From Streptomyces roseirectus (GTDB lineage Bacteria; Actinomycetota; Actinomycetes; Streptomycetales; Streptomycetaceae): 64,000 nucleotides of DNA. Location of the stretch: NCBI RefSeq assembly GCF_014489635.1, contig NZ_CP060828.1, positions 8,234,001 to 8,298,000 of the forward strand, written 5' to 3'. This document shows, in pieces, positions 45,889 through 53,558 of this stretch. The notes beneath the pieces are model-generated. The model made no database searches. It worked only from the letters and a program-made list of their open reading frames with translations, and had not been told where the DNA came from. How positions within the stretch are numbered: position 1 is the stretch's first letter; every line of letters begins with the position of its first letter. A program made the position numbers and the translations under genes.

Positions 45889-46350
45889 ATGGTCGGCGAG
45901 AGCGAACAGGTCCCCCAAGCGACGTCCCGTCGCCGCACCGAAGGCGACCGTGAACGGCGGCGAGATCTTGCCGACGTTGCGGCCGGTATTCCGCCCGCCA
46001 CCGAATCCGAGGTGGGAAAGTTCCGCGTTGTCATCTACCTTTGCGGCGCCCTCAACGCCGACTTGAAGTCCAGTCGCGATTCGTGCAAGGCATACGCCGA
46101 TTCCCTTTCGTGGGACGTCGTAGCCGTAATCGAAGACCGTGACGGGCTCCTGCCCCCGGACGGCCGTTCCGGTCTCAATCTCGCCATCGAGCGAATCAAG
46201 GCGAGGGAAGCCGGCGCCCTGCTGACCCCCTGGCAGATGATGATCTCGTCCATCCCCTCCGAGTTCCATGAAGTCTCCCGGGAGATCGAGGGGCTGGGCG
46301 GATTCGTTCAGGTAATGGCTGTGGACTATGGCCGATCTGAAAGCAGCTGA
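45889..46350 (+). CDS. Resolvase-fold protein lacking serine-recombinase catalytic residues
   Basis: A 153-residue protein. After a charged N-terminal 43 residues, FRVVIYLCGALNADLKSS, SCKAYADSLSWDVVAVIEDRDG, RSGLNLAIERIKAREAGALLTPW and MMISSIPSEFHEVSREIEGLGGF follow the strand-helix order of the resolvase N-terminal domain. The usual R-x-S and DRLSR catalytic motifs are absent and there is no DNA-binding tail, so strand cleavage is unlikely. The start is uncertain. It stands between the XRE gene and the tRNA-like gene. Fold is inferred; function unknown. Confidence 0.6.
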   Translation: MVGESEQVPQATSRRRTEGDRERRRDLADVAAGIPPATESEVGKFRVVIYLCGALNADLKSSRDSCKAYADSLSWDVVAVIEDRDGLLPPDGRSGLNLAIERIKAREAGALLTPWQMMISSIPSEFHEVSREIEGLGGFVQVMAVDYGRSESS

Positions 46351-46519
46351 CGCGCAAATCGAGCGCTCTTCCGAGTGGCGACTCACGCTCATTAGTCCCG
46401 TGGCCTACGCGCCCCACGGGCGGTCGATCCGCTGTAAAGGCGGCTGACAGGTGAAGCGCCTCATCTACCGGTACGGATGGCTGACCTATCTCAACGTGGT
46501 TGCCACCGGACGGGACAAG

Positions 46520-46618
46520 CCCCCTGTAGCTCAACGGAAGAGCACTGCGCACCCTTTCCCCCACGGCGATCGAAGAATCGCCCGCGCAGAGGTCTTGGTT
46601 CGACTCCAGGCAGGGGGG
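46520..46618 (+). tRNA. tRNA-like gene with greatly enlarged anticodon arm
   Basis: All arms of a tRNA can be drawn. Acceptor: CCCCCTG (46520-46526) with CAGGGGG (46611-46617), 7 perfect pairs, discriminator G. D arm: GCTC / GAGC with loop AACGGAA. T arm: CTTGG / CCAGG with loop TTCGACT. Variable loop AGGT. The anticodon stem CTGCGC (46545-46550) pairs with GCGCAG (46584-46589) but encloses 33 nt instead of 7. This insert has a pyrimidine-rich strand (46551-46564) and an inner hairpin GGCGAT-CGAAGA-ATCGCC. The inner loop shows TCGAA, which would read as anticodon CGA. CCA is not encoded. Functional tRNA, intron-bearing tRNA or tRNA-derived regulator are all possible. Confidence 0.5.
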
Positions 46619-46680
46619 CGACTCTCCGCTTCTGGTTTTCGATCAGCGAAGATCAGGGGCGGCGAGTTCACCAATCCTCA

Positions 46681-46696
46681 CCCAACGAATTGGGAG
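46681..46696 (+). promoter_or_regulatory. Hairpin overlapping the peptide gene's ribosome site
   Basis: CCCAA-CGAA-TTGGG (46681-46694) can fold so that the GGG of the GGGAGG ribosome site (46691-46696) is in the stem. Translation of the peptide and the coupled methyltransferase could be adjusted by opening it. The stem is short (5 bp). Confidence 0.35.
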
Positions 46697-46705
46697 GTAA
46701 CTCAG

Positions 46706-46843
46706 ATGCGTCTTTGGTGGCTCACGATGGCGGACGGCGGCAACCCGCAGGACGACAGCGACAGCGGAAACAAGCACGGCGGGGGTGGGTCCGACGAGGG
46801 TGGCAACACCAACGACGGCCAGGGCCCGGCGGACGGCCGCTGA
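46706..46843 (+). CDS. Asp/Gly/Asn-rich peptide, candidate aspartimide RiPP precursor
   Basis: A 45-residue peptide. The ATG has GGGAGG 9 bases upstream. The first eight residues are hydrophobic/aromatic (MRLWWLTM). The rest is almost only Asp, Gly, Asn, Ser and Gln with Asp at 10, 16, 17, 19, 30, 37 and 43. Asp is followed by Gly at 10, 37 and 43 and by Ser at 17 and 19, the sequence contexts in which Asp cyclises most easily to aspartimide. The methyltransferase gene begins 2 bp after its stop. No Cys is present, so it is not a lanthipeptide, and no FxLD motif is seen. Precursor role is inferred from context. Confidence 0.65.
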   Translation: MRLWWLTMADGGNPQDDSDSGNKHGGGGSDEGGNTNDGQGPADGR

Positions 46844-46845
46844 AG

Positions 46846-48012
46846 GTGAGCGTCAACGGCGAAAAGGAGGCGGGCCTTCAGGGGCTCGCCTCCGCGCTCC
46901 TGGAAAAGGGAGCGTTGACGAGTGATTGGCTTCCCGCGTTCAACGCGGTTCCCCGGCACCTGTTCGTTCCTGATGTGATCTGGCCCGGTCGTGCGGGGAT
47001 GAACCGGCAGGATGACCGAGTTATCCGCAGTGAGGTACCCAAGACGTGGTGGAAGGCCGTTTACACAGACGCTCCGATCACCACTCAGTGGGATGACGGG
47101 ACGTACGACGGACCGGGGAAGGGGAAGACCCCTTCAAGCTCCAGTTCCATGCCGACCATGGTGTTCTCCATGCTCGACGCGCTGAGCGTCGAAGAGGGAC
47201 ACCGTGTGTTGGAGATCGGTACGGGTACCGGCTGGAACGCCGCTCTGCTGTCTCACCGGCTCGGCTCCGCGAACGTGTTCACGATCGAGGTGGACGACGC
47301 GAGTGCGCGGGAAGCCCGCAAGCGCCTGAATGACGCCGGCTTCGATCCCGTGTCCGTCATCGGCGACGGGGCCGAGGGGTACGCCGCAGGTGCCCCGTAC
47401 GACCGGCTGATCGCCACGGCGTCCATCGGCCGCGTTCCCCGACCGTGGCTCGATCAGGTGAGGCCCGGTGGCATCATCGTCGCCCCGTGGGGGCCGACGT
47501 ACGGCGGGGAAGCCGTTGCCCGGCTCACTGTGGCCAGGGACGGCAGCGCGTCCGGGCACTTCGTCGGGTCGTCGGCGTTCATGCGGCTACGCGAGCAGCG
47601 CAAGACCCTTCCCCCGGCGACGGCCTACGACACGAACGCCGACGGCATCCGCACCACCACGCGGCTTTCACCGGACGACGTGGGCGAGTGGCTGCACATG
47701 TTCGTGATCGGCGTTCAGGACCCGACGTTGTTCTGTCGCGTCGAGTGGGGCGAAGGCGGTTCCTACCGGCTGTGGCTGTACGACACCAGCGTCACGTCGT
47801 GGGCGGTGGCGAACTACGACCCTGGCCACACAGAGTTCGAGGTCACCGAGCACGGGCCGCGCGCACTGTGGGACGAACTGCGGTCGGCGTGGAACTGGTG
47901 GGACGGGAAAGGCCGCCCCGGATTCGAGCGCTTCGGGCTCACCGTGGACGGGGACAGCGAGCGCGTGTGGCTCGACACGCCTGACACGCCCGTCCCTCAG
48001 CTCGGAGCCTGA
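46846..48012 (+). CDS. Protein-L-isoaspartate O-methyltransferase homologue with C-terminal extension
   Basis: A 388-residue protein with GTG start. The N-terminal 220 residues match PIMT: AVPRHLFVP at 34-42, TDAPITTQWDDG, SSSSSMPTMV, and SAM motif I LEIGTGTGW at 122-130, followed by YDRLIATASI and LDQVRPGGIIVAPWG. Repair PIMTs stop at about 220 residues; the extra 170 residues here are strand-rich (ends with VWLDTPDTPVPQLGA) and recall the extensions of PIMTs in lanthipeptide, graspetide and imiditide clusters, where they methylate Asp side chains and trigger aspartimide formation. The substrate would be the adjacent peptide. Enzyme family is firm; RiPP function is inferred. Confidence 0.85.
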   Translation: MSVNGEKEAGLQGLASALLEKGALTSDWLPAFNAVPRHLFVPDVIWPGRAGMNRQDDRVIRSEVPKTWWKAVYTDAPITTQWDDGTYDGPGKGKTPSSSSSMPTMVFSMLDALSVEEGHRVLEIGTGTGWNAALLSHRLGSANVFTIEVDDASAREARKRLNDAGFDPVSVIGDGAEGYAAGAPYDRLIATASIGRVPRPWLDQVRPGGIIVAPWGPTYGGEAVARLTVARDGSASGHFVGSSAFMRLREQRKTLPPATAYDTNADGIRTTTRLSPDDVGEWLHMFVIGVQDPTLFCRVEWGEGGSYRLWLYDTSVTSWAVANYDPGHTEFEVTEHGPRALWDELRSAWNWWDGKGRPGFERFGLTVDGDSERVWLDTPDTPVPQLGA

Positions 48013-48028
48013 CGGGACTACCCGCATA

Positions 48029-48078
48029 CCCCTCTCTCGCGGCCTTCTACCGATCGCTTGAGAGGCTGAGGGGGGCTT
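48029..48078 (+). terminator. Terminator hairpin after the methyltransferase gene
   Basis: CCCCTC and CTCTC segments (48029-48038) can pair with GAGAGG and GAGGGG (48060-48073) with a small bulge, followed by CTTCTTC. It begins 17 bp after the stop codon. Confidence 0.5.
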
Positions 48079-48107
48079 CTTCAGGTCGCTCGCGCGCCCG
48101 TCCCGAA

Positions 48108-48156
48108 GCCCCTGCCGCTTTCCCCTCGTACCCTCGGAGCGGCAGGGGGCTTCTTT
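48108..48156 (+). terminator. Strong rho-independent terminator with T run
   Basis: GCCCCTGCCGCT (48108-48119) pairs with AGCGGCAGGGGGC (48138-48150) and is followed by TTCTTTTT. This classical form is uncommon in Streptomyces and supports a strict end to the island transcript. Confidence 0.85.
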
Positions 48157-48171
48157 TTCAGGGAACGTCAG

Positions 48172-48198
48172 AAGGGGCACCCGGGCTGGTGCCCCTTT
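48172..48198. terminator. Bidirectional terminator hairpin
   Basis: AAGGGGCACC and GGTGCCCCTTT form a tight stem with 6-base loop; A residues precede and T residues follow, so it can act on both strands. It lies directly after the short minus-strand frame ending at 48207. Confidence 0.75.
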
Positions 48199-48206
48199 GT
48201 TGTTTC

Positions 48207-48335
48207 TCAGACCTCGAAGCAGTAGTCGGGGAAGTTCGAGAGAGCGACCTCGCGGCGCTTCAGGAAGCTGTCGATGGCCCCGCGCATCTTCGCGCCGGTG
48301 GTGCTGACCTTCCGGGCCGCACACACCCCCACCAT
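48207..48335 (-). pseudogene. Orphan 3' end of an unknown gene at the island border
   Basis: A minus-strand frame of 42 codons from ATG at 48335 ends with TGA at 48207 and reads with real-looking codon use: MVGVCAARKVSTTGAKMRG, then IDSFLKRREVALSNFPDYCFEV. The frame remains open upstream only into the 3' end of the MFS gene, out of its frame, and there is no ribosome site. It looks like the tail of a larger gene whose front part was lost when the border formed. A genuine 42-residue protein is the alternative. Confidence 0.4.
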
Positions 48336-48345
48336 CCGATCGAAC

Positions 48346-49530
48346 TCAGCCTTTCGGCCGAGGAACCGTTCCGCCGGCCTCCTCCGCGTCCACTCGAACC
48401 CCCCGAGCGGCCACGACCATCACCCCCAGCCCCACCAGCACGATCCCCGCCCCCACGAACAACGGCGCCCGGTACCCCCACCCCACCGAGATCGCCGCAC
48501 CCCCCAGCCAGGCCCCCAACGCGTTCCCCACGTTGGAGGCCGACACGTTCGCGCTCGCCGCCAGCGCCGCCCCGCCCGCCTGATCGGTCACCCGGGTGAT
48601 CATCCCCGGCACGCTCGCGAACCCGGCCACCCCCAGCAGGAACACCAGCACCACCGAGGCCGGCCCGCTCCCCGCCAGCACCCCGAACGCGACGAGGACC
48701 ACCGCGAGCGACGCCAGCGCCCACACCAGCGCCCGGTCCCGGTCGACGTCGGCCGCGCGCCCGCCCACGACGTTCCCGACGACGAGCCCGACCCCGTACA
48801 CCATGAGCAGCCACGCCACGTCCCCGGATGAGAACCCGCCGACCTCGGTGAACGTGTACGCGAGATAGCTGAACGCCCCGAACATCCCCCCGTAGCCGAG
48901 CGCGGTGGCGCCCAGCGTGAGCCACACCTGCGCCGACCGGAACGCGCGCACCTGCGCCCGCAGCCCGCCGTCCGAGGGCACCGCCCGTTCCAGCGGCACC
49001 AGCGCGACGATCCCCGCCAGCGCCACCACCCCGATCCCGGCGACCGCCCCGAAGGAGACCCGCCACCCCCACCGCTCCCCGACGAACGCCCCGAACGGCA
49101 CCCCGAGCACGTTCGCGACGGTCAGCCCGGCGAACATCACGGCGACGGCCCGGGACTTCTTCTCCGGCGCGACGAGCGAGCGCGCGACGAGCGACCCGAT
49201 CCCGAAGAACGACCCGTGGCACAGCGCCGCGACGATCCGCCCCAGCATCATCAGCCCGTAGTCCGGCGCGACGGCCGACAGCAGGTTCCCGACGACGAAC
49301 AGCGCCACCAGCCCGACGAGCACGTACTTGCGCGGCAGCCGCGCCGTCACCGCCGTCAGCGCGATCGCCCCCACCGCGACGGCCAGCGCGTACCCGGAGA
49401 TCAGCTGCCCGGCCGCCGCCTCGGACACCCCGAAGCTCTCCGCGACCTGCGGCAGCAGCCCGGCGATGAGGAATTCGGTGAGCCCGATCCCGAACCCCCC
49501 GAGCGCCAACGCGACGAGCCCGACCGGCAC
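48346..49530 (-). CDS. MFS efflux transporter (AraJ/chloramphenicol-efflux-like)
   Basis: A 394-residue 12-TM transporter of the DHA1 group. GTG at 49530 follows GGAGG by 6 bases; longer starts lack this. TM1 has GGFGIGLTEFLIAGLLPQVAESF, described in part, and later ALCHGSFFGIGSLVARSLV and RVTDQAGGAALAASANVSASNVGNALGAWLGG. These are typical of AraJ/Cmx-type sugar or drug efflux proteins. The substrate is unknown. Confidence 0.9.
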   Translation of the reverse strand: MPVGLVALALGGFGIGLTEFLIAGLLPQVAESFGVSEAAAGQLISGYALAVAVGAIALTAVTARLPRKYVLVGLVALFVVGNLLSAVAPDYGLMMLGRIVAALCHGSFFGIGSLVARSLVAPEKKSRAVAVMFAGLTVANVLGVPFGAFVGERWGWRVSFGAVAGIGVVALAGIVALVPLERAVPSDGGLRAQVRAFRSAQVWLTLGATALGYGGMFGAFSYLAYTFTEVGGFSSGDVAWLLMVYGVGLVVGNVVGGRAADVDRDRALVWALASLAVVLVAFGVLAGSGPASVVLVFLLGVAGFASVPGMITRVTDQAGGAALAASANVSASNVGNALGAWLGGAAISVGWGYRAPLFVGAGIVLVGLGVMVVAARGVRVDAEEAGGTVPRPKG

Positions 49531-49685
49531 TTGACACCTCCGTCGACACACAGGAACGTCCGGCGCCGAACAGCACCGGGACGTCACACACCATCACGAC
49601 CATCGGTCGATCACACCGCGCTTTTCTTTACCTCCACGAACGCCAGGAGGGCTTCGCCCGGCTCAACCCGCCGGCGGCATGAGGA

Positions 49686-50459
49686 TCAGGTCGGCGACGA
49701 CGGAGAGGCGGGACGGAGGTGGAAGTGGACGTGGGTGGCGTCGTCGGGCACGGGTTCGCCGTCCGGGCCGGTGAGGGCGGCGACGGTCAGGCCGGCGGAC
49801 GCGGCCAGCTCCTCGAAGACGGCGCGCGGGTACCAGTGCATGACCCAGGGGCGGTCCACGACGTCGCTGCCGCCGTCGTGGTGGCGCTCGTAGCGCAGGA
49901 GCGTCGTCTGCGTGCGGGCCCGCTCGTCGCGCTCCTCGGAGACGACGGACACCCGCAGGTCGGCGCCGTCGGGCGCGGTGGCCGTGCGGACCCGGCCGAA
50001 CTGGTCGGCGGGGGTGGGCTCGGGAGCGAACAGCGGGACGAGCGCGGTGCCGTCGTCGGTGAGGTGGGCGCGGATACCGCGCAGGGCGGCCAGGGCGGTC
50101 GCGTCGTCGGGCAGCAGGGTGAAGGTCGGCCCGGCGAGGAAGACCGCCCGGTAGCGGCGGGGCAGATCAAGGGCCTCCATGCGCTGGTGGAACACGGTGA
50201 CGGGGACGCCCAGTCCGCCCGCCCGGTGCCGCAGGCGCTCCAGCATGTCGGCGGAGGAATCGACGCCGTCGACGTCCAGACCGCGCCCGCGCAGGTCGAG
50301 CAGGGGATCGCCGTCCCCGCAGCCCAGTTCCAGCGCCGGTTCACCGGCCGCGCGGACGAACTCCGCGTAGGGCTCGGGATCCTGGGAGTGCGCCTTCAGA
50401 GGTCCGTAGATCTCCGCGACGATGCCGGTGTAGAAGTCAGCTGGGTCCACGCCGGTCAC
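49686..50459 (-). CDS. Class I SAM-dependent methyltransferase
   Basis: A 257-residue methyltransferase with GTG start. Motif I is ALELGCGDGDPLL near residue 43 and motif II is VDGVDSSADMLERLR. The stretch YRAVFLAGPTFTLLPDDATALAAL is the fourth strand region. It fits small-molecule methyltransferases. It is transcribed toward the MFS gene on the same strand, about 155 bp apart, and upstream lies the remains of a binding-protein gene. Confidence 0.87.
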   Translation of the reverse strand: MTGVDPADFYTGIVAEIYGPLKAHSQDPEPYAEFVRAAGEPALELGCGDGDPLLDLRGRGLDVDGVDSSADMLERLRHRAGGLGVPVTVFHQRMEALDLPRRYRAVFLAGPTFTLLPDDATALAALRGIRAHLTDDGTALVPLFAPEPTPADQFGRVRTATAPDGADLRVSVVSEERDERARTQTTLLRYERHHDGGSDVVDRPWVMHWYPRAVFEELAASAGLTVAALTGPDGEPVPDDATHVHFHLRPASPSSPT

Positions 50460-50507
50460 CCTAGGCGCACGAGTCCCGCACGTTCACTCGAATATCGGGC
50501 CGGCGGC

Positions 50508-51045
50508 TCACAGCCGGTCGTACCGGCCGAGGAACCGGAACCCCGCCCCGCGCGCCCGGTACAGGAAGTACAGCGCCCCCGGCTCCGCGCCCCCGAACTC
50601 GTCGTGAACCGCGGCGGCTTGACCAGCCCCGCGTACTCCGTCGAGGCCGGCCGCCGCACCACCGCCCCCGGCGTCACGTCGAGCCCTTCCAGCGCACGGG
50701 CGACGACGCCCACCGCGTCGTACGCCTCGGGAGCCCACCGGCCGGGCGCCACCCCGTGACGCGCACGGTAGGCGGCGACGAACCCGGCGGACACCCGCCC
50801 GGGATCGGTGAACGGCGCCCCGAACACCCACCCCTCACCGGCGGCCCCGGCCGCGCGCGGGAACTCGGGCCGCATGACGTGCCACGTCCCCAGGCACACG
50901 CCCCCGAACCCGGCGTCGGCGAGAGCCCGCGCGCACAGCGCGGCTCGCTGGGGCGACGTCCCGCTGAACACGAAGGCCCGCGCCCCGCCACCAGCACCCC
51001 GCACACCGCGACGGCACACCCGAGGCGCGCCCCTCGGTTCGTCAC
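50508..51045 (-). pseudogene. Decayed branched-chain-amino-acid-type (LivK-like) binding protein gene
   Basis: A GTG at 51045 with GGGAGG opens a signal peptide (VTNRGARLGCAVAVCGVLVAG), but after about 25 codons the reading jumps frame into AFVFSGTSPQRAALCARALADAGFGG, the second lobe of a periplasmic binding protein family 6 domain. That frame continues through PGRWAPEAYDAVGVVARALEGL and shifts again before GALYFLYRARGAGFRFLGRYDRL and stop at 50508. About 200 N-terminal residues are missing. One large deletion and one frameshift explain the pattern. Confidence 0.65.
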
Positions 51046-51283
51046 ATGCCCTCCCCGCAAACCGGTCCCCGGCGTTCCGCTCGATGCCAGGCGAGCAACT
51101 GGCGTACGTTCACGACCGGTTGACGATCATGTGGCACCCCTGTACCGCGTCTGTCACACATCCGACGAGAACGCCCGCCTGTGAACGGACGCCCGCGTGA
51201 ACGCTGTACGCACCGACGGAACGGTGTACGCGCCGCACGCTATGCTGGCCCCGACCGAGCACCCCGCGAGAAACAGGAGCGTC

Positions 51284-52003
51284 ATGACGGCCAAGCGGAA
51301 CCCGATCCCCTCCGTGTGGGCCCGCCCCCGGCGTGAGCCGGAGCAGCCCGCGCTGAGCCGGGACGCGATCGTGCGGGCGGCGGTCGCGATGCTGGACGCG
51401 GAGGGGGCCGACGCGCTGAGCATGCGCAAGCTCGGCGCCAGCCTGAACGCCGGGGCGACCTCGCTGTACCGGCACGTCGCCACCAAGGAAGAGCTGATGG
51501 AGCTGGCGGCCGACGAGGTCTTCGGCGAGATCGCGGTACCGGCCGGCGGCGACTGGCGCACCGCCGTGACCGAGGCGGCGTTCTCCTTCCGGGCGACGAC
51601 CCTGCGCCACCCCTGGCTCGCCTCGGTCCTCGGCCAGGCGGGCCTCGCCTACCTGGGCCCCAACCTCATGTCCCGCACGGAGAGCCTGGCCGCCCTCTTC
51701 GTGGACGCCGGTTTCCCCGACCCCGGCAACGCGATCTCGGCGCTCCTGTCCTACGTCACCGGCATGAGCACCACCGAGGCCGCCTGGCTCGGCACGGTCG
51801 CCCGCTCCGGCGACACCGAGGCCGACTTCGTCGCCCGCCTGATGCCGGCGGCGGAACGGGCCGCCGCCGGCTACACCCACCTCGCCGACGGATACGCCGC
51901 CCAGCAGGGCCAGGGCCCGGAGGCCGCGCGGGAGGCGAAGTTCCGGTACGGGCTGGAGGTCGTGCTGGACGGGCTGGCGCTGCGGCTGCCGGACGGGGCG
52001 TGA
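51284..52003 (+). CDS. TetR-family regulator with TetR_C_1-type ligand domain
   Basis: A 239-residue regulator. ATG at 51284 has AGGAG upstream. HTH: RDAIVRAAVAMLDAEGADALSMRKLGASLNAGATSLYRHVATKEEL (landmarks at residues 27-72). The C-terminal domain with HPWLASVLGQ and SYVTGMSTTEAAW fits the tetracycline-repressor-type ligand domain of actinobacterial regulators of drug efflux or secondary metabolism. It faces the decayed binding-protein gene, so its original target may be lost. Confidence 0.9.
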   Translation: MTAKRNPIPSVWARPRREPEQPALSRDAIVRAAVAMLDAEGADALSMRKLGASLNAGATSLYRHVATKEELMELAADEVFGEIAVPAGGDWRTAVTEAAFSFRATTLRHPWLASVLGQAGLAYLGPNLMSRTESLAALFVDAGFPDPGNAISALLSYVTGMSTTEAAWLGTVARSGDTEADFVARLMPAAERAAAGYTHLADGYAAQQGQGPEAAREAKFRYGLEVVLDGLALRLPDGA

Positions 52004-52131
52004 CGTAGGCACGGGGGAGGAGGGGAGAGGGACCAAGGTGCGGGCATAGTGTCATCCTGCCTGTCCCTCGCTCGTCGTACCGCTCGTCCCCCGCCGAGAG
52101 TTCGAGCCCGGCACGCACCGCCCCCGCCCCC

Positions 52132-53463
52132 TCACAACTCCAGCAACTCCCGCGTCCGCACCACACCCCCCGTCTCGAACGACCGATTCGCCGCCAGCCC
52201 CGTCACCAGCGACAACGCCCCGTCCCTGGCATCGGCGGCCCGCCCCAACGCGTCCGGCCCCCGCTCCCCGAACAGATCCTCCAGCATCCGCGCGTCCCCA
52301 CCCCCGTGCCCGCCCTCCCCGCTCGCCACCTTCACCTCGCGCGGCTCCTCCCAGGCCCGCCGCAGCAGCAACTCGGTACGCCCGGCGGTCCCCGCGACCC
52401 CGTGCGTGGAGGGCCCGCCGGAACGCGCCGGCGTCCACGTCGTCTCCTCGACGAGCAGTTCGAGCCGCCCCTCGCTGCCGTTGAAGGCGATCCGGTACCC
52501 CTCCCAGGGCGCGTACGCGGTGAGGTGGTACGTCAGGGACGCCCCGGAGGCGTACCGGACGAGGACGGCCATGTCGTCCTCGATGGTGACGCCGGGCGCG
52601 AAGACGTTCTGGTCGCGGTGGTAGCCGTCCTCGGACTCGGCGTCGAGGTAGAGGGCCTTGAGGTCGGGCTCGTCGGCGAGGCGCAGCGCGAACGGGTCGC
52701 CCTCGGCGGCCGGTTGCCCGTGCGCCCGGTCGTACTCCCGCGCCAGACCCCGACGTTGGCCCGCCTCGTCGCCGTAGAAGAACAACTTCCCCTGCGCGTA
52801 CACGGTGTCGGGCGTGCTGCCCAGCCACCAGTTGACGAGGTCGAAGTGGTGCGTGGCCTTGTGGACCATCAGGCCACCGGAGTTGGCCTTGTCCCGGTGC
52901 CAGCGGCGGAAGTAGTCCGCGCCGTGCCGCAGGTCGAGCAGCCACTCGAAGTGCACGGACCCGACGTCGCCGACCGCCCCGCCCGCGAGCAGTTCCCGGA
53001 CGGCCGAATGCACCGGGTTGTAGCGGTAGTTGAAGGCGACCCGCACCTCGCGCCCGGTGCGTTCACGGGCGTCGAGGATCCGGCGCGCCCTGTCCGCGTC
53101 GGTCGTCATCGGCTTCTCGGTGACGACGTCGCACCCCGCCTCCAGCGCCCGCACGATGTACGCGTCGTGGGTCCGGTCGACACTGCACACCACGACGACG
53201 TCGATCCGCTCGCGCCGCAGCATCTCCTCGAACTCCCCGGCGGAGTACGCCGGTACGGGCGCCCCGCCCAGCCACTCGTTGTGGACGCGCATCCGGTGGG
53301 CGTTGACGTCGCAGAACCCGGCGAGTTCGTACCGGTCCGCGTAGGGGCCGGCCAGCGCGGACACGAACAGCCGAGCACGGGAACCGAGTCCGACGACGGC
53401 GACGCGACGGCGAGCGGCGCCGCCGCCGGCCGAGGAGGGCGAAGAGGGCGAGGAGGGCGACAA
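52132..53463 (-). CDS. Gfo/Idh/MocA-family oxidoreductase
   Basis: A 443-residue NAD(P)-dependent protein. After a Ser/Pro-rich start, RRVAVVGLGSRARLFVSAL is the Rossmann motif, VTEKPMTTD the EKP motif, and SGGLMVHKATHHFDLVNWWLG carries the active-site Lys/His/Asp. The C-terminus is longer than usual, as in bacterial glycoside-type oxidoreductases with predicted roles in sugar or uronate metabolism. It is not in an operon. Substrate unknown. Confidence 0.87.
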   Translation of the reverse strand: MSPSSPSSPSSAGGGAARRRVAVVGLGSRARLFVSALAGPYADRYELAGFCDVNAHRMRVHNEWLGGAPVPAYSAGEFEEMLRRERIDVVVVCSVDRTHDAYIVRALEAGCDVVTEKPMTTDADRARRILDARERTGREVRVAFNYRYNPVHSAVRELLAGGAVGDVGSVHFEWLLDLRHGADYFRRWHRDKANSGGLMVHKATHHFDLVNWWLGSTPDTVYAQGKLFFYGDEAGQRRGLAREYDRAHGQPAAEGDPFALRLADEPDLKALYLDAESEDGYHRDQNVFAPGVTIEDDMAVLVRYASGASLTYHLTAYAPWEGYRIAFNGSEGRLELLVEETTWTPARSGGPSTHGVAGTAGRTELLLRRAWEEPREVKVASGEGGHGGGDARMLEDLFGERGPDALGRAADARDGALSLVTGLAANRSFETGGVVRTRELLEL

Positions 53464-53558
53464 GGGGGTCTCCGATCGATCTGCCGGGTCCGGGGCCGGT
53501 ACCGAACGTACCGACCCCGGACCCGCGCCGAAAGATCACCCAGGCCGCGTGAACAGCC

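Noticed and set aside
46451..46843. Longer form of the peptide gene starting upstream
   Set aside because: It would read through the tRNA-like element and has no ribosome site; the ATG at 46706 has GGGAGG at proper distance.
46706..48012. FxLD-type lanthipeptide system
   Set aside because: The peptide has no Cys and no FxLD motif, and no lanthionine synthetase gene is nearby.
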